Made by a program: the position numbers and the translations under genes. From Lachnospiraceae bacterium MD308 (lineage in GTDB: Bacteria > Bacillota > Clostridia > Lachnospirales > Lachnospiraceae), in contig KE159796.1 in the NCBI GenBank assembly GCA_000403475.2, forward strand, positions 405,736 to 469,735: DNA of 64,000 nt, in the 5' to 3' direction. Shown in pieces: positions 33,306-41,445 of this stretch. Under the pieces are notes generated by a model, which ran no database searches, had not been told where the DNA came from, and worked only from the letters and a program-made list of their open reading frames with translations. How positions within the stretch are numbered: position 1 is the first letter of the stretch; each line of letters starts with the position of its first letter.

Positions 33306-34499
33306 ATGAAAGAAAAAAGACGGGATAGCAAAGGACGTATCCTGCATACTGGAGAGAGCCAACGAACAGACGGGAAATACTTATATAAATATGTGGACGC
33401 ATTTGGAAACACAAAATATGTGTATGCCTGGAGATTGACACCCACAGACCCGACACCAAAGGGAAAACGGGAAAAACCCTCGCTCCGAGAACTGGAACAG
33501 CAGATAAGACGGGATATGGAGGACGGTATCGACAGCACAGGCAAGAAAATGACGCTTTGCCAGCTCTACGCCAAACAGAACGCACAGAGGGCAAACGTGA
33601 AGAAAAGCACACAGAAACAACGGGAACAGCTCATGCGGTTATTGAAAGAGGACAAGCTGGGTGCTAGGAGCATTGATACGATAAAACCCTCTGACGCTAA
33701 GGAATGGGCGTTACGCATGAAAGAAAAGGGCTTTTCCTACAATACCATTAACAACCATAAACGCTCGTTAAAAGCGTCATTCTATATCGCCATACAGGAC
33801 GATTGTGTGAGGAAGAACCCTTTTGATTTCAAGCTGAGTGAAGTCCTAGAAAATGATACGAAAGAGAAAGTCGCATTGACAGAGGAACAGGAACAAGCCT
33901 TACTGTCATTCATCAAAACGGACAACGTGTATCACAAGTATTATGATGATGTGCTGATACTGTTAAAGACTGGACTTCGTATCTCGGAATTGTGCGGACT
34001 GACAGTAGCCGATATTGATTTCAAGAATGAGGTTGTGGTTATCGACCACCAGTTATTAAAAAGCAAGGAACAGGGCTATTATATTGAAACGCCTAAGACA
34101 AAGAACGGAATAAGGCAAGTTCCATTAAGCAGAGAAACGATACAGGCATTTCAACGGGTCATAAGGAAACGCACAAAAGGGAAACTGATAGAGATAGACG
34201 GATACAAAGATTTTCTGTTCATCAATCCGAAAGGCAATCCCAAAGTGGCGATTGATTACAACGCCTTATTTGTCCGTATGGTAAAGAAATACAACAAACA
34301 CCACGAGGACAATCCCCTGCCACATATCACACCGCATACGCTACGCCATACGTTCTGCACGAGATTGGCAGGCAGGAACATGAACCCGAAAGATTTACAG
34401 TATATCATGGGGCATTCAAACATCAGTATCACAATGAACTGGTACGCTCATGCGTCCATAGATACCGCAAAATCAGAGGTTCAGCGTCTAATCGCATAG
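33306..34499 (+). CDS. int: Tyrosine integrase, Tn916 family
   Basis: 397 residues. N-terminal AT-dependent arm-binding domain (KYLYKYVDAFGNTKYVYAWRL), core-binding domain, then the catalytic domain with R in TGLRISELCGL, HTLRHTF, MGHSNI and the nucleophile Tyr in WYAHASID. Intact and full length, so the nested element should be able to excise together with Xis. Confidence 0.95.
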   Translation: MKEKRRDSKGRILHTGESQRTDGKYLYKYVDAFGNTKYVYAWRLTPTDPTPKGKREKPSLRELEQQIRRDMEDGIDSTGKKMTLCQLYAKQNAQRANVKKSTQKQREQLMRLLKEDKLGARSIDTIKPSDAKEWALRMKEKGFSYNTINNHKRSLKASFYIAIQDDCVRKNPFDFKLSEVLENDTKEKVALTEEQEQALLSFIKTDNVYHKYYDDVLILLKTGLRISELCGLTVADIDFKNEVVVIDHQLLKSKEQGYYIETPKTKNGIRQVPLSRETIQAFQRVIRKRTKGKLIEIDGYKDFLFINPKGNPKVAIDYNALFVRMVKKYNKHHEDNPLPHITPHTLRHTFCTRLAGRNMNPKDLQYIMGHSNISITMNWYAHASIDTAKSEVQRLIA

Positions 34500-34504
34500 A
34501 AGTA

Positions 34505-34526
34505 TTTACCACGATTTTAACCACGT
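34505..34526. other. Integrase arm-type repeats, right
   Basis: TTTACCACGATTTTAACCACG immediately after the int stop codon; matches the left arm repeats at 29646. Between 34527 and 34645 there is no gene. Confidence 0.55.
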
Positions 34527-34645
34527 TTGATAGAGAAAATATAAGAAGATAGACCTAGATATATGAGGTTTACCGCAAATGCAAAATGCCCGTAGAGCCC
34601 ATAAAATAAGGCTTTGCGGACATTTGAGAAGATATAAAAAGATAG

Positions 34646-35167
34646 TCAAAAAGACATATATAATTTGTAATTGAAAAATATATTAATAGTTGATATAAAA
34701 ATATCTCTACATAATCTAAAATCCTTGGCAGAAGTTGTGACCATTTCTATATCTCTGTACTGGTGATATATATGATACCATTGCTGATTTTGGTATATCT
34801 TTCTCCCCTTTTTATCTTCGGGCATCTGTGCAAAAACATCTTTATAATATTTTTCTACATCAGTATTGGAAAATCTTATATCACTTTTTTTCTTTTTAAT
34901 AGAATCAAAAATGGTTTGCCCTGGTTCATCGGTAAATAGAAATACAAGAGTTCTTTTTAAATCACTTCCGTAAACTGAATCAAGGACAAATACAAAGGCA
35001 TAAATTGATGAAGAAATAATGGCAACATTCAATAAATCTATAACAAATTGTAAGATGCTAATATCATCTTTGTTAAGAATACCGCTAATTCCATTAGTTG
35101 TAATAAAATACATTAAAATGGCGGCAATAACATAACTTTTTAATTCGTTATCTCTATAATTTTTCAT
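34646..35167 (-). CDS. Membrane protein, unknown
   Basis: 173 residues from ATG 35167 (GGAGG 12 bases upstream). Two hydrophobic segments, YVIAAILMYFITTNGISGIL and FVIDLLNVAIISSSIYAFVFVL, are followed by a soluble, charged part with KKKKSDIRFSNTDVEKYY and QQWYHIYHQYRDIEMV. The layout of two helices plus cytosolic domain is like some 2TM effector proteins, but I cannot assign it. AT-rich; part of the accessory island. Confidence 0.5.
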   Translation of the reverse strand: MKNYRDNELKSYVIAAILMYFITTNGISGILNKDDISILQFVIDLLNVAIISSSIYAFVFVLDSVYGSDLKRTLVFLFTDEPGQTIFDSIKKKKSDIRFSNTDVEKYYKDVFAQMPEDKKGRKIYQNQQWYHIYHQYRDIEMVTTSAKDFRLCRDIFISTINIFFNYKLYMSF

Positions 35168-35374
35168 AATATATAGCAACCTCCATCACTATTTTTAACA
35201 TAAGTATATTATATTTTTTCTACAAATTCTATACGTTATAAAAAAATTTTAAAATTCATTTTCTACAAAAAATCATATCCAACCATCTTCACAAATCTTC
35301 TAAAACGTCACAAGGAACACTTCCTTATGTGAAGCGTCTCTTCGGGCGTCTCTTTTTTTTGCAGAAAAAATCTT

Positions 35375-35411
35375 GTTTCAGAGCTGTATGTAAATGTCTG
35401 CCGTGCCATGA
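35375..35411. repeat. 37-bp direct repeat, right copy
   Basis: Matches 28137-28173 at 32 of 37 positions, including TAAATGTCTGCCGTGCCATG exactly. Confidence 0.8.
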
Positions 35412-35433
35412 TAAGGAAAAAGGAGGCAGGCAA

Positions 35434-35649
35434 ATGAAAGAATATAAACTGACAAGCAAACATGCGGATGTATCGGTCCGTGTGTCAGATGTGATGGAAC
35501 AGGATATGAAAGCGTGCTGGAAAGAAGCGCTGGGTGCTGGGAAGGAGTGCGGGAAGTGCAGCTGGAGGGATGCGGAAGTGTTTGGCGTGCGCCTGTGCGA
35601 AGTTCCTGAAATAGTTGGTTTTGTAATGCCTAAAGACATCCAAAGTTAA
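35434..35649 (+). CDS. Small Cys-containing protein, unknown
   Basis: 71 residues from ATG 35434 (AAAGGAGG). KECGKCSWRD suggests a metal-binding knuckle. First gene after the right island repeat; leads the modification operon. Confidence 0.6.
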   Translation: MKEYKLTSKHADVSVRVSDVMEQDMKACWKEALGAGKECGKCSWRDAEVFGVRLCEVPEIVGFVMPKDIQS

Positions 35650-35695
35650 AGGTGGGTCGGTGCGTGTGGCAGAAGAATGGAGGTAAGGTGAGAAA

Positions 35696-37105
35696 ATGTA
35701 CGGAAATATAGGCGGGGTAGCGGACGGAACAAATTTCTGCCCATATTGTGGTGTGGGAGGGCAATTGAATTTATTTGAACCGGAGTTTATTAAAGACAGG
35801 GATTGCACGAAGGATACCCCGGTGATTTACGGGGTGCCGGACAGCCCTGTATATGGAACCGGGGAAAGGATCCTGCCGAGGATTCCCGGCAGGGAAGATT
35901 CAGAGCACATGAAGGGCATTTTCCTCCCAAAGCTCCTGCCGCTTGAGGAATACGACCTGTTCGCCATCCTGCTGTCAGGCGGCAAAGACAGCATCGCATG
36001 TTATTATAAGCTGCTGGAGCTGGGAGTGCCGAAAGAGAAGATGGAGTTCTGGCACCATGATATAGACGGAGGGCATCCGCTGCGTAGGATGGACTGGAAA
36101 TGCACGCAGAATTACGTCAGGGCTTTTTCGGAAGCGGAGGGAGTTCCTCTCAGGCTGTCATGGCGCGTGAATGGATTTTTTGGCGAACTGTACCGGGTAG
36201 GTGCCAGTGAGCCGGTTGAGTGGATGGAGCCTGGCACGGGGGAGATTAAGCGGTGCCGGCTGTTCCGGAACTATATCCAGTGCCAGAAACTGAAAGAACA
36301 GGCGACGGGGCAGATGGAAGAGGAATTAAAAAAGTACGGGTACCGGATGAAGTTCCCCGCAAAGTCCGGTGACCTGAGCCGCCGATGGTGTTCAGCATAT
36401 TTAAAGATAGCAGTGGCAGATTCCGTGATCAGCAACCTTGACCGGCTGGAAGAATTGGAGAAACTGGGAGGGAAACGCCACAAATTCCCGGCCAAGGGCA
36501 GTACGCACCAAGGGAGATGGTGCAGCGGCAGCTTGAAAGCGGCAGTCCAGGACAGCGTAACTTCAAACCTGGATAGCACAAAGAGAGATGTAAAAGTCTT
36601 GGTCGTTTCCGGAGAACGCCGCGGGGAGTCCGCAGGGCGGGCGAGGTATAATGAGATGGAGCTCCATCGGACAAATGCGGAGAAGAAAGCGCACCGGACC
36701 GTACACCAATGGCGGCCAGTGATTGATTATTCAGAAAGGGATGTATGGGAAGTCCTGAAAAGGCATAAGGTCAATCCCCATCCCTGTTACCGGGCAGGGT
36801 GGAACCGCTGCTCATGCGCGGCATGCATTTTTTCCACGCCGAAGTTGTTTGCCGGGTTCAAAGAACTGTACCCGGAAGAGTTTGAGCTGCTAAAGCAGGA
36901 TGAAAAAATCCTTGGGTTTACGCTGGACAATAAATGCGACTTGGAAACTTTTATAGATGGAGCGGAGTCCTGCGTATACCGGGGCGATAAGTCGGCGATA
37001 CACAGCCTTGTCTCCGGCGAGTTTACGGTGGGCGATGTGTATGTGAAAGGCGACTGGAGGTATCCAGCAGGGGCATTCCATGGGGCGGAAGGAGGGCCAT
37101 GTTAA
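35696..37105 (+). CDS. PAPS-reductase/ATP-pyrophosphatase family enzyme
   Basis: 469 residues. NFCPYCG at 13-19 may bind zinc. LLSGGKDSIACYY (94-99 SGGKDS) is the PP-loop that adenylates a substrate. WCSAYLK and WCSGSLK occur in two tandem copies of a 31-residue unit, KFPAK...RWCS..LK.AV.DSV.SNLD (about 217-247 and 262-292). VLVVSGERRGESAGRA and RPVIDYSERDVWEVLKRHKV are further family blocks, with CSCAACIF near 375. Phage and plasmid members may take part in sulphur-based DNA or RNA modification. It is upstream of two DNA methyltransferases. Confidence 0.85.
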   Translation: MYGNIGGVADGTNFCPYCGVGGQLNLFEPEFIKDRDCTKDTPVIYGVPDSPVYGTGERILPRIPGREDSEHMKGIFLPKLLPLEEYDLFAILLSGGKDSIACYYKLLELGVPKEKMEFWHHDIDGGHPLRRMDWKCTQNYVRAFSEAEGVPLRLSWRVNGFFGELYRVGASEPVEWMEPGTGEIKRCRLFRNYIQCQKLKEQATGQMEEELKKYGYRMKFPAKSGDLSRRWCSAYLKIAVADSVISNLDRLEELEKLGGKRHKFPAKGSTHQGRWCSGSLKAAVQDSVTSNLDSTKRDVKVLVVSGERRGESAGRARYNEMELHRTNAEKKAHRTVHQWRPVIDYSERDVWEVLKRHKVNPHPCYRAGWNRCSCAACIFSTPKLFAGFKELYPEEFELLKQDEKILGFTLDNKCDLETFIDGAESCVYRGDKSAIHSLVSGEFTVGDVYVKGDWRYPAGAFHGAEGGPC

Positions 37106-37806
37106 GTATGAACGGTGCAGAGGATATGAAAAGATTTAAGGCAAAACAACTGCGGTATAAAAAGCCGATAGTTAAAGACCTGAATTTGGAGGCCATCCAA
37201 CAGCAATTGTGGGATATCCAGGAAGAATGCGAGAATGTCCGTTACTATTTTGACGCAGATGATGAAACCTTGCTCAATGCGCTGGATGGGGATGAAGACG
37301 AAACATATGAATTTAAAATGATGTTCGCCGATCTGTGTGCGGAATGCGAGAGGATGCAAGCGGATTTAAGAGAGGAGTGGGTTCCGGAGTGTTTTGACAG
37401 GTTCTTTGTGGCTGCCGGAGCTGGTGAAGATTTTGGAGGGCTCTTTGGATATGATGCATATGAGCAGGATTATTTTGGGCTGTCATGTGAAGGGGCATGG
37501 GCCGAAGATGAAAGCAAGAAAGTGCTGAAACGGATGACAAAGGATGAACTGATAGCGGCATCCAGGCAATGTTTCCGTGTATACCAGTCATTTGTAGCAT
37601 TAAGCTATCGGTATGGCTGCCTGAAGGCGGGCATGGACATCCTGCGCGATCAGAATTCCGGGTACCTGCAGATGGTAAAGCGGATAGAAGACGTGTATGA
37701 AAAAGCAGAGAAAGAATCATTAGGGTTTAAGTATCTGTGGGGGAAGGGGGTAAATGAGCTGGACAGGATCCTGGAAAATCTGCCACAGGAGGCTTGGGTT
37801 CAATGA
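37099..37806 (+). CDS. Unknown protein coupled to the PAPS-reductase-like enzyme
   Basis: 235 residues; GAAGGAGGG site; overlaps the enzyme stop by 7 bases (ATG 37108 is an alternative). Mostly helical and acidic (YYFDADDETLLNALDGDEDETYEF), with GGLFGYDAYEQDYFGLSCEGAW in the middle. No family recognised. Tight coupling suggests it is a partner of the upstream enzyme. Confidence 0.65.
   Translation: MLSMNGAEDMKRFKAKQLRYKKPIVKDLNLEAIQQQLWDIQEECENVRYYFDADDETLLNALDGDEDETYEFKMMFADLCAECERMQADLREEWVPECFDRFFVAAGAGEDFGGLFGYDAYEQDYFGLSCEGAWAEDESKKVLKRMTKDELIAASRQCFRVYQSFVALSYRYGCLKAGMDILRDQNSGYLQMVKRIEDVYEKAEKESLGFKYLWGKGVNELDRILENLPQEAWVQ
37732..37768 (+). repeat. 37-bp segment repeated at 38150-38186
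   Basis: Part of the 37099 gene (YLWGKGVNELDR). 33 of 37 bases match the later non-coding copy. Confidence 0.75.
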
Positions 37807-38135
37807 AAGCAATTAGAAAGATGACGGAAAATTGGATACTTATAAAAGTAAGTTTATTTGGAAAACAAGAGAAAATTATTTACAAAAAGAAAGGAGGCAG
37901 CGGTTTTCCCCCGGCTTGTAGAAAGGGAGGAATCGCTGGAACAGGGATGAAAAGAGATAAAACAGATTCTGATATAGATGATGGAACCTTGCACGATGCA
38001 CCGAGATGGTATGAAGACGAGACAGGGGCATTGTTCTGTCAGAACGACCTTCCTATGCAGGCATTGCATAACGCTGTACATTCCAAGCCTCTTAAGACAG
38101 TACGCATCCCGTACCTCGTTCCTTCGGAAAAATGA
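37803..38135 (+). CDS. Small hypothetical protein
   Basis: 110 residues; ATG 37803 overlaps the previous TGA as ATGA. Basic first half (KQEKIIYKKKGGSG), then RWYEDETGALFCQNDLPMQALH. An internal start at 37947 is possible. No family. Confidence 0.45.
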   Translation: MKAIRKMTENWILIKVSLFGKQEKIIYKKKGGSGFPPACRKGGIAGTGMKRDKTDSDIDDGTLHDAPRWYEDETGALFCQNDLPMQALHNAVHSKPLKTVRIPYLVPSEK

Positions 38136-38149
38136 CATGCCTCTTCCCG

Positions 38150-38186
38150 TATCTATGGGTGAAAGGGATAAATGAGCTGGACAGGA
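38150..38186 (+). repeat. Remnant copy of the 37099 gene end
   Basis: Diverged duplicate of 37732-37768, here without an open frame; debris of a second copy of that gene. Confidence 0.65.
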
Positions 38187-38223
38187 GAGGTTCGGGAAAG
38201 CAGAATAGAGGGCCTTAAGCCCC

Positions 38224-38379
38224 CTATTCCCTGCCAGGATTATCCTGCTCCCTGTGCCTTACAGGCGGGAACGACGTGTCGTCTTGATAGCTCGCGGTCT
38301 CACGGTTGCCATCGTAAGCGTCCTTGGATGCAGTATAATCAATCGGTTTTTCGGTTGTAAATGAAGACTTTTCTTTCAT
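38224..38379 (-). CDS. Small acidic protein, unknown
   Basis: 51 residues, MKEKSSFTTEKPIDYTASKD onward, ribosome site AAAGGAG. Hydrophilic and probably unstructured. Terminator GAATAG.GGGC/GCCC.CTATTC follows at 38200-38227. Confidence 0.55.
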   Translation of the reverse strand: MKEKSSFTTEKPIDYTASKDAYDGNRETASYQDDTSFPPVRHREQDNPGRE

Positions 38380-38405
38380 GTGCATGCACTCCTTTCAGAT
38401 GCCCT

Positions 38406-38594
38406 CTAAGAGAGCTTTTGCTGGAACATATTTTCCACATACTCACGCATCTCGTTATGGGATCTGACGTTTCTTGCGCCGTCTACGATGGGCTTTTGCT
38501 CGGATTCAGGCAGCTGCGCGAAACGGCTCAGTATATCTGAGTGCTGCGCGAGTTCCATCGTGAAACCGATGGGAAGTTTTTTATTATCTATCAC
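38406..38594 (-). CDS. Small helical protein, plasmid type
   Basis: 62 residues if GTG 38594 is used; ATG 38558 is an alternative. KLPIGFTMELAQHSDILSRF and VDGARNVRSHNEMREYVENM match a short family I have seen on Clostridial mobile elements, function unknown. Same strand as 38224. Confidence 0.5.
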   Translation of the reverse strand: MIDNKKLPIGFTMELAQHSDILSRFAQLPESEQKPIVDGARNVRSHNEMREYVENMFQQKLS

Positions 38595-38671
38595 ACTATC
38601 ACCCCGGATGTAGGATGTGCAGAAGTGGCAGGGAATATACAAAAAATAAGCAGGAACAGGAGGATTTGAGG

Positions 38672-38824
38672 ATGTATGGATATATCGCGGGAGTGACCGA
38701 TGCGGGGGAAATAAATTATTGCCCGTATTGCGGCGAGGAAATAATAATGATGCACGCGGGCGGAACTGTGACGTGTAGTTCATGTAAAAGAAGATTTGGT
38801 GTCGTAGAGATAGATGAAGAATAA
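38672..38824 (+). CDS. Zinc-ribbon protein
   Basis: 50 residues, ribosome site AGGAGG. Two CxxC pairs, YCPYCGEE and CSSCKRRF, form a zinc ribbon. The start MYGYIAGVTDAGEINYCPYCG resembles MYGNIGGVADGTNFCPYCG of the 35696 enzyme, so both come from one ancestral N-terminal module. Confidence 0.7.
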   Translation: MYGYIAGVTDAGEINYCPYCGEEIIMMHAGGTVTCSSCKRRFGVVEIDEE

Positions 38825-38842
38825 CAGGAAGAGGTGGTTGAT

Positions 38843-39658
38843 GTGAGAGCGATATTCAAATACCCAGGCAGCAAGTGGGGCATAGCCAGATGGATTATAA
38901 GCTTTTTCCCAGAGCACCACAGCTACCTTGAGCCTTTCGCAGGGAGCCTGGCGGTGCTGATGAACAAGGAGAGGAGCAACATAGAGACGGTCAATGACCT
39001 TGACGGGAACGTTGTCAACCTGTTTGAATGGATCCGCAGAGACCCGGAACGGCTGGCGCGGGAGATTTATTATACACCGTATGCCAGGCAAGTTTATGAG
39101 GATGCATTTTCAGCAGAGCCAGAAGACGGGTTCCGGAGGGCGGTAGATTTCTCCATCTGCCTGAACATGGGGCATGGATTCCGGACGAATGGGGAGAAGG
39201 TAGGATGGAAGAATGACGTGCGGGGGCGGGAGCGCGCCTATGCGGCGCAGGACTGGCGCAGCCTTCCGGAAAGGATCATGGAGGCCGCCGAACGGCTCCG
39301 GGGAGTGCAGATTGAGAACAGGCCGGCGGCAGAGCTTATAAAGCGGTTCAACTATGAGAATGTCCTGGTATACTGCGACCCTCCGTACATGCTGGAGACC
39401 CGGCACGGGAAGCAGTACCGGCATGAGATGGACGACAGAGACCACGAAGAGCTGCTGGAGGCAGTGCTGGGGCATAAGGGGAAGGTCATATTGAGCGGGT
39501 ATGACACAGCGCTGTACAACAGCCGGCTAAAAGGCTGGCACAGGGAAGAGACGGACTGCCGCTCACAGGTCGGCAGCAGGAAGAGGGAAGTGCTGTGGAT
39601 GAACTTCGAGCCAGCGCAGCAGATGACCTTACAGGACTATGGGGAGAAATTGGAATGA
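38843..39658 (+). CDS. Dam-type adenine-N6 DNA methyltransferase
   Basis: 271 residues from GTG 38843 (GAGG site); GTG 38834 is an alternative. FKYPGSKWGIARWI is motif X, YLEPFAGSLAVL motif I (AdoMet binding), and YCDPPYMLETR the catalytic DPPY. D12-class family. Target sequence unknown. Overlaps the following 29-codon gene by 4 bases. Confidence 0.9.
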   Translation: MRAIFKYPGSKWGIARWIISFFPEHHSYLEPFAGSLAVLMNKERSNIETVNDLDGNVVNLFEWIRRDPERLAREIYYTPYARQVYEDAFSAEPEDGFRRAVDFSICLNMGHGFRTNGEKVGWKNDVRGRERAYAAQDWRSLPERIMEAAERLRGVQIENRPAAELIKRFNYENVLVYCDPPYMLETRHGKQYRHEMDDRDHEELLEAVLGHKGKVILSGYDTALYNSRLKGWHREETDCRSQVGSRKREVLWMNFEPAQQMTLQDYGEKLE

Positions 39659-39744
39659 AAAGGTTTTATTTTGAGGAAATGGAAGAAAGCGGGAATGCAG
39701 AAGGGCAAATGGGTTTTGAGGATTTCCCGGAGGTGATGCCATGA
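39655..39744 (+). CDS. 29-residue acidic micro-protein between two methyltransferases
   Basis: ATG 39655 overlaps the Dam-type stop as ATGA, and its own TGA overlaps ATG 39741 of the next gene as ATGA. It encodes MKRFYFEEMEESGNAEGQ..., ending FPEVMP. The precise double overlap favours real translation. Confidence 0.5.
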   Translation: MKRFYFEEMEESGNAEGQMGFEDFPEVMP

Positions 39745-41255
39745 AAGACGGACTGATCATAGACTGTTTCGCCGGGGGCGGCGGGGCGAGCGTAGGCATA
39801 GAGATGGCATTAGGGAGGCAGGTGGACATAGCAGTCAACCATGACCCGGACGCCATCCGGATGCACAAAACGAACCACCCGGACACCCTGCACCTGACGG
39901 AAGACATCTTCAAGGTGGATTTGCAGAAATATGTAAAAGGCAGGCATGTGGCATTGATGTGGGCGAGCCCGGACTGCACCAGCCACAGCAAGGCAAAGGG
40001 CGGGCAGCCCAGAAAGCGGGGGTTACGTATACTCCCATGGGCGGTATATAAGCATGCGAAAACGCTCCTCCCGGATGTGGTCATCATGGAGAATGTGGAG
40101 GAGATACAGCAGTGGGGCCCGCTTGACAGGGAGGGGCATCCCGTGCCGGAGCGGAAAGGGGAAGACTATAAGAAGTTCATTGCGGCGATGAAGTCGCTGG
40201 GATACGCATTTGACAGCCGGGAGCTTATAGCGGCGGACTATGGTGCGCCTACGACACGCAAACGCTGGTATGCCGTCTTCCGCAGGGATGGCCAGGAAAT
40301 TGCCTGGCCGGAGCCAACCCACAGCAAAGGCGGCATGGGCGGGCTGGAACCCTGGGAGCCAATCTGCAGCTATCTGGACTTGCAGGACTTGGGGAAGTCC
40401 ATCTTTGGGCGCAAGAGACCGCTGGTGGAGAATACCATGCGGCGGATTGCTCGGGGGCTGGAAAAGTTCGTGTTCAACTGCCCAGAGCCGTTCATCATCA
40501 AAGTGACGCACGGTCATGACCAGTTCCGGGGGCATTCCATACATGACCCATTGCAGACCATAACATCAAAGAATGATGTCGCGCTGGTGACTCCGTTGTT
40601 AATCCAGTACCACTCCGAGACCACGAAAAATGGTGTCAGGGGGCAGCAGGCCACAGAGCCGCTGCAGACGATCGATACGAGCAACCGCTATGGGCTTGTA
40701 ACATCATATGTGACAAAGTTCTATAAAAGCGGAACGGGGCAGAGCCTTAAGGAGCCGATACATACCATCACCACTTCGCCGGGGCATTTCGGAACAGTGT
40801 CCGTCTTGGCGGTTGGATGCGAGGAGCTGAAAGAATCCGGGATTGATGCGGACATGGCGCAGAGATGCATCTGGGTAAGCCAGTTTATCATGGAGTATTA
40901 TGGATGCGGAACGGGGCAGAGCCTTAAGGAACCCCTGCATACAGTAGTGACGAAGGATAGGTTCGCGCTCATTACGGTTCTGGGGAATGAATATGTAATA
41001 CTGGACATCTTCCTGCGGATGCTGACCCCAGAGGAGCTGAAACTGGGGCAGGGATTCCCAAGGGATTATATCATTGACCGGGATTACAAGGGTAACAAGT
41101 ACCCGGTCAGCAAGCAGGTGGCGCGGATCGGGAACAGTGTGGTGCCGGTCATGGCGCAAAAGTTGGTGGAGTGTAACTGCGGATACTTGAAAGCCGGGGA
41201 GCGGATGCCGAACATGAGGATAGATTACAGCGGAGGGCAGTTGAGGTTTGCATGA
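39741..41255 (+). CDS. Cytosine-C5 DNA methyltransferase
   Basis: 504 residues. Motif I IIDCFAGGGGASVG (6-19), motif IV ASPDCTSHSKA with catalytic Cys about 79 (PC replaced by DC), motif VI MENVEEI, motif VIII ADYGAPTTRKRWY, and IX/X near KQVARIGNSVVPVMAQ. The recognition region (about 250-410) contains about four related units ending EPLHTI/VTT..., for example GTGQSLKEPIHTITTSPG and GTGQSLKEPLHTVVTKDR. Modifies the element DNA, probably against host restriction. Cotranscribed with the Dam-type enzyme. Confidence 0.9.
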   Translation: MKDGLIIDCFAGGGGASVGIEMALGRQVDIAVNHDPDAIRMHKTNHPDTLHLTEDIFKVDLQKYVKGRHVALMWASPDCTSHSKAKGGQPRKRGLRILPWAVYKHAKTLLPDVVIMENVEEIQQWGPLDREGHPVPERKGEDYKKFIAAMKSLGYAFDSRELIAADYGAPTTRKRWYAVFRRDGQEIAWPEPTHSKGGMGGLEPWEPICSYLDLQDLGKSIFGRKRPLVENTMRRIARGLEKFVFNCPEPFIIKVTHGHDQFRGHSIHDPLQTITSKNDVALVTPLLIQYHSETTKNGVRGQQATEPLQTIDTSNRYGLVTSYVTKFYKSGTGQSLKEPIHTITTSPGHFGTVSVLAVGCEELKESGIDADMAQRCIWVSQFIMEYYGCGTGQSLKEPLHTVVTKDRFALITVLGNEYVILDIFLRMLTPEELKLGQGFPRDYIIDRDYKGNKYPVSKQVARIGNSVVPVMAQKLVECNCGYLKAGERMPNMRIDYSGGQLRFA

Positions 41256-41306
41256 TGGAGCAGATGAATATTCAGATATGTGTTTTAGCTTGAAAAAAAC
41301 AAAAAA

Positions 41307-41380
41307 TGGAAGCAATGGGGCTCGAACCCATGACCTCTCGCGTGTGAGGCGAACGCTCATCCCGGCTGAGCTATGCTTCC
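41307..41380 (-). tRNA. tRNA-Val, anticodon CAC
   Basis: 74 nt on the minus strand with perfect acceptor stem GGAAGCA/TGCTTCC, D stem GCTC/GAGC, anticodon stem TTCGC/GCGAG with loop CTCACAC, T stem ATGGG/CCCAT with TTCGAGC loop, and A as discriminator; CCA not encoded. It reads GTG codons. A reading frame crossing it on the plus strand is not a gene. Confidence 0.95.
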
Positions 41381-41389
41381 ATACCTGTA

Positions 41390-41417
41390 ATTATAGCACT
41401 ATGCGCCGGGATTGCAA
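41390..41417 (-). promoter_or_regulatory. Promoter of tRNA-Val
   Basis: TTGCAA (41412-41417), 16-bp spacer, TATAAT (41390-41395), nine bases before the tRNA 5' end. Confidence 0.75.
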
Positions 41418-41445
41418 GAGGTTTGGAAAATTAGTGGAGGGAAAT

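Larger units (their letters stand above)
29490..34600. mobile_element. Nested Tn916-family mobilizable element (approximate ends)
   Basis: About 5.1 kb, AT-rich relative to its surroundings, with the order small membrane protein, RibD-type reductase, XRE regulator, oriT-like region, MobT-type Rep, Xis, Int. TTTACCACGA repeats lie at both sides (29646-29669 and 34505-34526), where Tn916-type integrases bind their arms. Exact junctions cannot be set by eye; Int normally lies about 100 bases from the right end. Confidence 0.75.

Noticed and set aside
35696-37105. Assignment of the PP-loop enzyme as DndC
   Set aside because: No DndB, DndD or DndE neighbours are visible, and the tandem RWCS unit is unlike DndC, so only the broad family is given.
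41248-41445. N-terminal extension of the 41446 gene
   Set aside because: This part is the reverse complement of tRNA-Val (typical GARTHDLSRVRRTLIPAE artefact).
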